This document shows positions 6,681-11,725 of a DNA stretch of 14,849 nt, piece by piece; position 1 is the stretch's first letter, and each line of letters opens with the position of its first letter. The position numbers and the translations under genes are program-made. This stretch comes from Thermofilaceae archaeon (GTDB lineage Archaea > Thermoproteota > Thermoprotei > Thermofilales > Thermofilaceae): NCBI GenBank assembly GCA_027027675.1, contig JALVKT010000055.1, forward strand, positions 1 to 14,849. The letters run 5' to 3'. The notes beneath the pieces are model-generated. The model did not search any database, was not told where the DNA came from, and worked only from the letters and a program-made list of their open reading frames with translations.

Positions 6681-6965
6681 CTACTCCTCTCCGCCGCTCT
6701 CCTCCTCCCCCGCCATGGTTTCGAGAAAAACCTCGTAGTACTCCTCCTTGAGCTGCTGCCTCTCCTCCTCCGTGAGCGCGCGGGCGCCGCCTATGTCGAC
6801 CACGGCCACGCGGGACCTGACGTCCTCGGAGATGTTCTCTTTCTCCTTGTAGCCCTCCTCCTTCTTCACCTTAACCTTGTAGCCGCAGTTGGTGCATACG
6901 AGGTAGAGAACGCCTTTTTCACGCTTAGGAACCATTATGCCGCCACACTTAGGACAGAATTTCAT
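6681..6965 (-). CDS. Zinc-ribbon protein related to the N-terminal domain of TFS/RPB9 (RpoM-like)
   Basis: A 94-residue protein. Residues 1-35 form an RPB9/TFS-type N-terminal zinc ribbon: C4-P-K-C7-G-G ... V-C24-T-N-C27-G-Y. A charged linker follows (33-62) and the acidic C-terminus ends in GEEESGGEE. TFS proteins (about 105-115 residues) carry a second, C-terminal TFIIS-type ribbon with an Asp-Glu pair that stimulates RNA cleavage; that domain is absent, and instead there is a predicted helix (65-84). So it could dock on RNA polymerase like RPB9/TFS without cleavage activity, but that is inference. The ATG at 6965 has GAGGTGGTG five bases upstream and a good TATA box at 7011-7023. It is the first gene of a probable unit with ABCE1. 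Annotation pipelines often call such genes RNA polymerase subunit M. Confidence 0.7.
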   Translation of the reverse strand: MKFCPKCGGIMVPKREKGVLYLVCTNCGYKVKVKKEEGYKEKENISEDVRSRVAVVDIGGARALTEEERQQLKEEYYEVFLETMAGEEESGGEE

Positions 6966-7010
6966 GTGGGCACCACCTCTCTATGAGTCTCGAATATCGC
7001 CCATAAAGCC

Positions 7011-7023
7011 TTAATATATATTT
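7011..7023 (-). promoter_or_regulatory. TATA box for the zinc-ribbon/ABCE1 unit
   Basis: AAATATATATTAA on the minus strand. The expected transcript start is near 6990, giving a leader of about 25 bases that includes the GAGGTGGTG site at 6971-6979. This is one of the best promoter matches in the window. Confidence 0.6.
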
Positions 7024-7037
7024 CGCGCGCCAAGGCC

Positions 7038-7044
7038 TTTAAAA
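7038..7044 (+). promoter_or_regulatory. TATA box for the THUMP protein gene
   Basis: TTTAAAA on the plus strand. Spacing puts the transcript start near 7066, right at a GAGGG (7066-7070) that precedes the proposed TTG start by six bases. It is divergent from the box at 7011-7023. Confidence 0.5.
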
Positions 7045-7076
7045 GCCGCCCACCGCATTCTCTCCGAGGGATAATC

Positions 7077-7655
7077 TTGCTGAAAACGTTCAACCTCGTA
7101 GCCTCAACATACAGGATGAGGGAGAACGACTGCATATCAGAGCTATGGTTCTTCGCCCGCGAACTCGGCGACAAAAGGCTGGAGGCCAGCAGGACAGGGC
7201 TACCATCCCTCATCGTAGCGCGCACAAGCCTCAACCCCGAGGAGTTCGTAGCGGCCGCCAGGAAGGCTATACTGGAGAACCCCTGGACCTTCCGCTACCT
7301 CTTAAAGCTCGTGCCAATCCACGTCGTCGTGGACGCCGAGCTAGAGGAGATAGCCCGTGCAGCCCTGGAGCTGGCCCGCGAAAAACTGGGGCCCGGCGAG
7401 AGCTACAAGGTTGAGGCACGCATAAGGCTGAACACAATCTCCAGGGACGAGATTATAGACGCGATAGCGTCGAAGCTCAGCAACAAGGTTAACCTTGACT
7501 CTCCAGACAAGGTTGTGCTCGTCGAGGTGATCGGCGGCCGGGCAGGCGTCTCTGTGATACCGCCCGAGATGATAGTGTCGGTGGAGAAGCTGAGGAGGGA
7601 GGCTAGACGGAGAGCCTCACAAGAGCGGCGCGGGCGCGAAGAAGGGCAAGTATAG
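7077..7655 (+). CDS. THUMP-domain RNA-binding protein, TAN1-like (COG1818 type)
   Basis: Residues about 60-165 form a THUMP domain, an RNA-binding module of tRNA and rRNA modification enzymes: LKLVPIHVVVDAELEEI (76-92), an RIRLNT strand (116-121), helix ISRDEIIDAIAS (121-132) and KVNLDSPDKVVLVEVIG (137-153). The N-terminus FNLVASTYRMREND matches the short archaeal TAN1-like proteins; yeast Tan1 assists Kre33/Nat10 in N4-acetylation of tRNA C12. No catalytic domain is visible, so it is probably an RNA-binding partner; that is inference. A very basic tail (RREARRRASQERRGRE) ends the 192-residue chain. The start is uncertain: TTG at 7077 with GAGGG upstream keeps the conserved N-terminus, whereas the next ATG (7113) would lose it. 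The last 53 bases overlap the convergent Cgi121 gene, which also acts on tRNA. Confidence 0.78.
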   Translation: MLKTFNLVASTYRMRENDCISELWFFARELGDKRLEASRTGLPSLIVARTSLNPEEFVAAARKAILENPWTFRYLLKLVPIHVVVDAELEEIARAALELAREKLGPGESYKVEARIRLNTISRDEIIDAIASKLSNKVNLDSPDKVVLVEVIGGRAGVSVIPPEMIVSVEKLRREARRRASQERRGREEGQV

Positions 7656-8142
7656 CTTCCCTGTCTCTCGGTGGAGCGTAGCCTTTGGACTCCAGGTAGG
7701 TGCTGTAGCGCCTCACCCACCCCTCCCCCCTGTCCTCTAGGGGCGTAATTGTCGCCCCTACGCGCTCCGCGAGGCTCCTTATCAGGCTTCCAGCGCTACC
7801 CTCCATGTTCACGGCTACCACGCCCAGCCTCTCGCCCGGCTTGCCGGCCTCGTTGAGAGCCTCCCGGATGTTTCTTGTGCCTAGGAGGTAGAGGAGGAGT
7901 TCGACCTCGGGGTAGCGTGCTATGCGGCGCCCCGAGATGTGCGCCGCCGCTGCGTAGAGGCTTGCTGATAGCAGGTGCCTGGGCTCGGCTATTAGGGAGC
8001 TTGAGGCTGTAAGCGTTATCCATCTCTGGGGAGACGCTAGCCTAGCGGCCGCCCTTACGGATTCCCGGTAGCCCGCCCCTACCAGTGAGGCCGCCGCCAC
8101 GTCCACCTTTTTCCCATATAACGTATAGGAAATGTGGAGCAC
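7603..8142 (-). CDS. cgi121: KEOPS complex subunit Cgi121
   Basis: Cgi121 binds Bud32 and recruits the tRNA 3' CCA tail in the KEOPS complex, which makes t6A37 in ANN-decoding tRNAs. The 179-residue protein shows the family's central helix and core: a helix rich in small residues with HLLSASLYAAAAH (56-68), then the hallmark EVELLLYLLGTRNIREALNEAG (79-100) and a VVAVN strand (108-112); Leu/Ile-rich helices follow. The start is GTG at 8142, preceded by GGGTG four bases upstream. Its 3' end runs 53 bases into the TAN1-like gene on the opposite strand, so the last 17 residues are encoded antisense to that gene's basic tail. It is divergent from the SAM hydrolase gene across 62 bases. The other KEOPS genes (Kae1-Bud32, Pcc1) are not in the window. 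Confidence 0.85.
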   Translation of the reverse strand: MLHISYTLYGKKVDVAAASLVGAGYRESVRAAARLASPQRWITLTASSSLIAEPRHLLSASLYAAAAHISGRRIARYPEVELLLYLLGTRNIREALNEAGKPGERLGVVAVNMEGSAGSLIRSLAERVGATITPLEDRGEGWVRRYSTYLESKGYAPPRDREAILALLRARAALVRLSV

Positions 8143-8173
8143 CTGGCACCCAGTGTTAGGTCTCCGCGCTAGG

Positions 8174-8178
8174 TTAAA
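8174..8178. promoter_or_regulatory. candidate shared TATA element between Cgi121 and SAM hydrolase genes
   Basis: GGTTAAAGG (plus) or CCTTTAACC (minus) is the only AT-rich hexamer in the 62-base divergent gap. It lies about 29 bases before the ATG at 8205 and about 34 before the GTG at 8142. One element could position TBP for both directions, making the plus-strand mRNA almost leaderless. Confidence 0.35.
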
Positions 8179-8204
8179 GGTGTTTGCCGCTGATAGTATG
8201 GTGT

Positions 8205-9002
8205 ATGGGCTCCAGGCTTGTGGCTATTCTAACGGACTTTGGGGTGAGGGACTACTACGTGGGCGCCATGAAGGGGGTCATAAAGACTCTCTGCCCAGGA
8301 GCAGAGCTCGTCGACATAAGCCATGAGGTGGAGAAGTGGTCGGTGCTGGACGCGTCCTACGTATTGTCGTGCTGCTACGACGACTTTCCCCCTGGGACGG
8401 TGTTCCTAGTAGTTGTGGACCCGGGCGTGGGCACGAGTAGGCGGGCGGTCGCCGTCAAGACGAGGCGGTACTACATGGTTGGCCCCGACAACGGGGTTTT
8501 ATACCTGGCTGCGGTCTCCGACGCCCCGTTTGAGGCTCGGGAGATAGTTAACCCGGCCTTTAAGTGGTGGAAGGAGAGTTCAACGTTTCACGGTAGGGAC
8601 CTGTTCGCCCCGGCCGCTGCCAGGCTCGCGTGCGGCGCCTCGTTCAAGGCTGTGGGCCCCCGCGTAGACCTGTTAGAGCTCGAGGAGGCCCGGGCGGTGG
8701 TCTCCGGGGGAGTGGTCGAAGGCACGGTTGTGCATGTGGACTGGTTCGGCAACGTGGCGACCAGTATCGGGGAGAGGGAGCTTGAGGAGCTGGGCGTCGG
8801 CTTCGGCGACAAGATAAGGGTTGAGTGGGGCGGGGGGACGGCTGTGCTCCCCCTGGCGCCGAGCTTCGGGTACGTGGAGCCTGGCGCGGCGTTGGCCGAG
8901 ATAAACAGTTGTGGCCGGCTAGAGATAGCCGTTAACAGGGGGAATGCCTCCGAGAGACTCGGCCTCAAGATAGGAGACAAAATAAGGGTTTCAAGGGCGT
9001 AG
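8205..9002 (+). CDS. S-adenosyl-L-methionine hydrolase (adenosine-forming), DUF62 / SAM hydroxide adenosyltransferase
   Basis: This family cleaves SAM with water to adenosine and methionine and is related to fluorinase and chlorinase. Motifs in the 265-residue reading: LTDFG at 9-13 (D11, ribose contact), AMKGVI, VDPGVGTSRRA at 71-81 (D72 and R79), GPDNGVL at 93-99, FHGRDLFAPAAA at 128-139 (H129) and DWFGNVATS at 179-187 (N183). The Asp-Arg-His triad characteristic of the hydrolases, as opposed to halogenases, is complete. The C-terminal half (about 167-264) is the beta-rich domain that closes the active site of the neighbouring trimer subunit. I chose the ATG at 8205 because the LVAILTDFG core follows closely and a TATA-like element sits about 29 bases upstream; TTG at 8184 would add seven unlikely residues. 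It overlaps the end of rtcA by 12 bases. Confidence 0.9.
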   Translation: MGSRLVAILTDFGVRDYYVGAMKGVIKTLCPGAELVDISHEVEKWSVLDASYVLSCCYDDFPPGTVFLVVVDPGVGTSRRAVAVKTRRYYMVGPDNGVLYLAAVSDAPFEAREIVNPAFKWWKESSTFHGRDLFAPAAARLACGASFKAVGPRVDLLELEEARAVVSGGVVEGTVVHVDWFGNVATSIGERELEELGVGFGDKIRVEWGGGTAVLPLAPSFGYVEPGAALAEINSCGRLEIAVNRGNASERLGLKIGDKIRVSRA

Positions 9003-10040
9003 GCCTACGCCCTCCACTAGTATCTCCACGAGTTCCCCGCGCCTACGAACCTGGTGCTTTGAGCCTGTTATCATCGAGCACAGTTTAAGCGCTGTTTCCG
9101 CGTGAGACGTGAGCTCTGAAGTGAGTATTCTCGACCGGCCCTCGGCGAGGGACATGTAGATTACGAGGTTGTCCGAGGCGTGGGGGTCCACTGGAACCTT
9201 AGCCGATAGTGGGTCGAGGAGCCTCTCAGCCGCTTCCCTGCCCACGACCTCTGCAGGCTTGCCCCGCTCGCCTATCGAGTCGCCGCCAACGACTCCCTTC
9301 CCGGCCGGTGCCCACAACACTATGCCTGTCCCCCTGCCGCGGGCTGGCGTCCTACAGTCCACCTTTATGTCGGCGACGGGCACTCCCTGCTCCCGTAGAA
9401 GTCTCTCAGCGGATCTCTTCTGCCTCTCCGCTATGTGGCAGGGGAGATTCCCGACGTAGGACACTCCTGCGACTGGGCCGTGCTCCACCTTCTCGCCGAG
9501 TTCCAGGGGTTTCAGTGGGTAGCTGTGGTCCGTGGAGACCCTGACCAGGCCTCCTCCCACAGGGTAGAAGCCTCTCCTCAAGAGACGGGCTTCGACCCGG
9601 GCTCCTGTGAGCCGGAAAAGGGGTACGAGTACGTGCTCGAAGTACGGGTAGGGCGGGCTCCACTTGACCGTGGTACCCCCTGTGACCTCTAGCGTCACGT
9701 GGCCGGGGGCCGCTAGCAAGACTGGAAGCACGGCCTGGAGCAGAAGCGTAATGCTTCCAGCAGTTCCGATGTCCACCCTGTAGCCGCCGGGCCTCGGCTT
9801 GCGGCGGGGCGCGAAGTATATCTCGGTGGACCCGACCTCTAGGCCCCTCGTCTCCGCGTCCACAAGCCTCGCCAGGAACTTGAGCGCGGCTAGGTGCTGG
9901 GGCCTCAGGCCGGGGTTGCTCCTCTTGGCGCGTATATTGTAGACCCTTATCGGGGTTCCGCTCACAGCGGCGATGGCCGCGCTGTACCGTAGCAGCTGGC
10001 CGCCCCCCTCGCCCATTGACCCGTCTATCTCGACAACCAT
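8991..10040 (-). CDS. rtcA: RNA 3'-terminal phosphate cyclase RtcA
   Basis: ATP-dependent conversion of RNA 3'-phosphate to a 2',3'-cyclic phosphate through a covalent adenylyl-histidine intermediate, used in RNA end repair. In the 349-residue reading from the ATG at 10040: family-start motif DGSMGEGGGQLLR at 6-18, RAKRSNPGLRPQH at 37-49, RVDIGTAGSITLLLQ at 88-102, GGTTVKWSPP at 121-130, FYPVGGG at 158-164, and SELTSHAETAL at 308-318 with H313 as the probable adenylated histidine. I prefer 10040 over the upstream in-frame start at 10064, because GGTG (10047-10050) lies six bases before it and the protein then begins in the family-typical way; the longer form would overlap the previous gene by 19 bases. 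It is the last gene of the alaS run. RNA 3' cyclase-like Rcl1 lacks the active histidine and is excluded. Confidence 0.92.
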   Translation of the reverse strand: MVVEIDGSMGEGGGQLLRYSAAIAAVSGTPIRVYNIRAKRSNPGLRPQHLAALKFLARLVDAETRGLEVGSTEIYFAPRRKPRPGGYRVDIGTAGSITLLLQAVLPVLLAAPGHVTLEVTGGTTVKWSPPYPYFEHVLVPLFRLTGARVEARLLRRGFYPVGGGLVRVSTDHSYPLKPLELGEKVEHGPVAGVSYVGNLPCHIAERQKRSAERLLREQGVPVADIKVDCRTPARGRGTGIVLWAPAGKGVVGGDSIGERGKPAEVVGREAAERLLDPLSAKVPVDPHASDNLVIYMSLAEGRSRILTSELTSHAETALKLCSMITGSKHQVRRRGELVEILVEGVGLRP

Positions 10041-10045
10041 TGCTT

Positions 10046-10624
10046 TCACCGGAGCATTCTCCACGCGTAGGCTATCCTCTGCGCTACGGTGAGGTACACT
10101 ATACCTAGTAGTCCGAGGGCTATTATCCTAGCTGCCTCGAAGCTTACTGGGTACGCCGCGAGAGCCACCAGGATGAGGAGCAGTCTCTCGGGTCTCTCTG
10201 CGAGGCCCACGCCGCTCATGTGGAGGCCCAGCCCCTCAGCCCTTGCCCTAGCGTAGCTTATGAGGAACATTCCTGTGAGGAGCGTTAGTGCTTCTGCCGG
10301 CGTTAATACGTTGGAAAGCATGAGCGCGGCCACTAGGACCGCGTCCTCCGCGCGATCCACTGTTGAGTCGAGGAAGGCGCCGAACTTTGAAGCCTTGCCC
10401 GTGTACCTTGCGACGAGGCCGTCAAGCATGTCCATAAAGGCCATGAGGGCCGCGGCTAGGAGGAAGCAGGGCACGCAGCCGTAGGCGTAGAGGGGGTAGA
10501 GGCCTGCCAGCCCGATGAGTAGCCCCGAGAGGGTGAGGGCGTTAGGGCTCACCCCCGACACGGCCGCCGCCTTGGCGAGGCCTCTAAGCTTTGCCTCGAT
10601 TATCTTCTTGTAGCGGCCCAGCAA
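10046..10624 (-). CDS. CDP-alcohol phosphatidyltransferase, probable archaetidylinositol phosphate synthase
   Basis: Integral membrane enzyme that joins a CDP-lipid to an alcohol phosphate; in crenarchaea the likely reaction is CDP-archaeol plus myo-inositol-1-phosphate to archaetidylinositol phosphate. The CAPT signature D-x2-D-G-x2-A-R-x8-G-x3-D-x3-D is complete: D65, D68, G69, A72, R73, G82, D86 and D90. About six hydrophobic helices (roughly 29-47, 50-64, 93-107, 110-125, 148-163, 166-183) fit the family fold, and 192 residues is normal. The start is TTG at 10624, two bases after the NAC stop, with AGGGGC upstream; no ATG exists near it. The substrate is inferred from taxonomy: archaetidylserine or archaetidylglycerol phosphate synthases share the signature. 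Placement between NAC and RtcA has no obvious functional logic. Confidence 0.82.
   Translation of the reverse strand: MLGRYKKIIEAKLRGLAKAAAVSGVSPNALTLSGLLIGLAGLYPLYAYGCVPCFLLAAALMAFMDMLDGLVARYTGKASKFGAFLDSTVDRAEDAVLVAALMLSNVLTPAEALTLLTGMFLISYARARAEGLGLHMSGVGLAERPERLLLILVALAAYPVSFEAARIIALGLLGIVYLTVAQRIAYAWRMLR
10047..10050 (-). promoter_or_regulatory. GGTG ribosome binding site of rtcA formed with the upstream stop codon
   Basis: The minus strand reads CGGTGAAAGCAATGG: the TGA is the stop of the upstream phosphatidyltransferase gene and its first bases belong to the GGTG site six bases before the rtcA ATG. This suggests translational coupling. Confidence 0.55.
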
Positions 10625-10626
10625 GC

Positions 10627-10989
10627 CTAGCCCCTGCTCGATAGAAGCATTATGGCCCTTGCGAGGTCGCCGCCTGCCTCGCGCAGCGCCCTCTCTGCCT
10701 CTTCAGGGCTTACGCCGGCCTGCATCGCGACCAGCTGTATGTCCTCCTCGCTTATCTCGACGCCGCCCTCCTCCTCTTTCTCCTCAGAGACGCCTCTGGG
10801 CCTCTCCTCTTCCTCGCCGGCCACGTTGTATATCCGCGCTCCCCCCTTAGCCTCTATCACGGAGACGGAGGGGTTCTTGATAACTATCTCCTTGTCGGGG
10901 AGCCTTATTATGACCTCCTCGACGCCCTGGAGCTCGTTTATGTTGAGACCCATCCTACGGGTGAGGCGTCTCAGATCCCTGCTGCCCAT
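10627..10989 (-). CDS. nac: Nascent polypeptide-associated complex protein (archaeal NAC)
   Basis: Homodimeric chaperone that binds emerging chains at the ribosome exit. In the 120-residue reading: a basic N-terminal ribosome-contact segment (RDLRRLTRRMG, 4-14), the NAC domain at about 18-58 (ELQGVEEVIIRL, DKEIVIKNPSVSVIEAKGG, IYNVAGE), an acidic linker 59-78, and a C-terminal UBA domain at 80-118 (ISEEDIQLVAMQAGVSPEEAERALREAGGDLARAI, split here as motif blocks around 79-113). The start is ambiguous: ATG at 10989 follows GAGGAG closely, TTG at 10998 would have GGTG six bases upstream, and GTG at 11007 lies four bases after the DUF434 stop. All give the same domains. Its stop is two bases from the next start. 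It shares the unit with alaS, fitting a translation role. Confidence 0.9.
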   Translation of the reverse strand: MGSRDLRRLTRRMGLNINELQGVEEVIIRLPDKEIVIKNPSVSVIEAKGGARIYNVAGEEEERPRGVSEEKEEEGGVEISEEDIQLVAMQAGVSPEEAERALREAGGDLARAIMLLSSRG

Positions 10990-11011
10990 TCTCCTCAACG
11001 TCAACACCAGT

Positions 11012-11725
11012 TTAGAAACCTGGACAGTGGGATAAGCATTCCTCCATCTCCCTGAGGGGCGCCGAAAGATCCACTATTGCGTCGGGGGAGATCTTCTGCG
11101 CAAGAAAACCTCCCAGGTCGAACGCCGCGTCGACCCTGTCGAGGATTACCGAGTCGCTCGTCACCGCCACGTAGCCTTTATTTGCAAGCTCCACCACGGT
11201 GGCGTCAGCGTTTCTCGAGAGAACCGGTGTAGCCCACGCCTCTACGGCGGCGGCGAAGCTCGCACTCCTGCTTATCTGTGAGTCGAACACCCAGACCTGA
11301 CTTTCAGGTTCAAGCCGGGCTAGGGCCTCGGCTGCCACGTTCATCGAGAGGAAGTAGATGGGGGAAGACTTGACCTTCCTCCTCGTGGCTGCGAGGTCTC
11401 TTATGAAGCCGTCGTTGCCCCTGATGAGGGTATCACCTATAATCGCCGAGGCAACGGTGCTTATCACGTTAAACCCGTCCACTGCTACGCGGGCGCCCCT
11501 AATCGTTCCCGGCTCCAGCCTCTTCGAGGAGCGGGAGGCCGCCACCCAGCTGGGATGAACCGAGCGGTAGAGGAGGAGCCTCTCTGTCTTGGACAGCAGC
11601 CTCCTGGAGGAGACGAGGTCTAACGCGGGCTTCCTGCCGTACCCCCTCTCGAGTAGAAAGAAGAAGTCACGGGCAGCCTCAAAAAGGCCGGGTCTAGGCT
11701 TCACCACTATTCTTTCCAGATACAA
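11012..11725 (-). CDS. DUF434 (COG2454) family protein, possible PIN/NYN-like nuclease
   Basis: An uncharacterised archaeal family protein of 237 residues. The N-terminal DUF434 part (about 14-60) has ARDFFFLLERGYGRKPALDLVS and a LLSKTERLLLYR helix. The C-terminal part (about 74-225) begins with RGARVAVDGFNVIST (76-90), includes DGFIRD (105-110), VFDSQISRS (147-155) and VAVTSDSVILDRVDAAFDL (187-204). The pattern of D83 with N86, D110, D148, D191 and D196 resembles the acidic metal site of PIN/NYN RNases, where a DGYN-like strand opens the fold and a T-x-D strand carries a later ligand; this is inference, not a known activity. The TTG start at 11725 follows GAGGAGG and overlaps the end of alaS by 32 bases; GTG codons at 11707 and 11704 are alternatives. 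Co-transcription with alaS and NAC is likely. Confidence 0.75.
   Translation of the reverse strand: MYLERIVVKPRPGLFEAARDFFFLLERGYGRKPALDLVSSRRLLSKTERLLLYRSVHPSWVAASRSSKRLEPGTIRGARVAVDGFNVISTVASAIIGDTLIRGNDGFIRDLAATRRKVKSSPIYFLSMNVAAEALARLEPESQVWVFDSQISRSASFAAAVEAWATPVLSRNADATVVELANKGYVAVTSDSVILDRVDAAFDLGGFLAQKISPDAIVDLSAPLREMEECLSHCPGF

Noticed and set aside
6294..6751. Plus-strand open frames of 116-119 residues opposite the N-terminus of ABCE1
   Set aside because: They are antisense to the iron-sulfur domain and show no family features.
7403..7720. 105-residue minus-strand frame between the THUMP gene and Cgi121
   Set aside because: It is antisense to the THUMP domain and out of frame with Cgi121; Cgi121 accounts for the coding signal on that strand.
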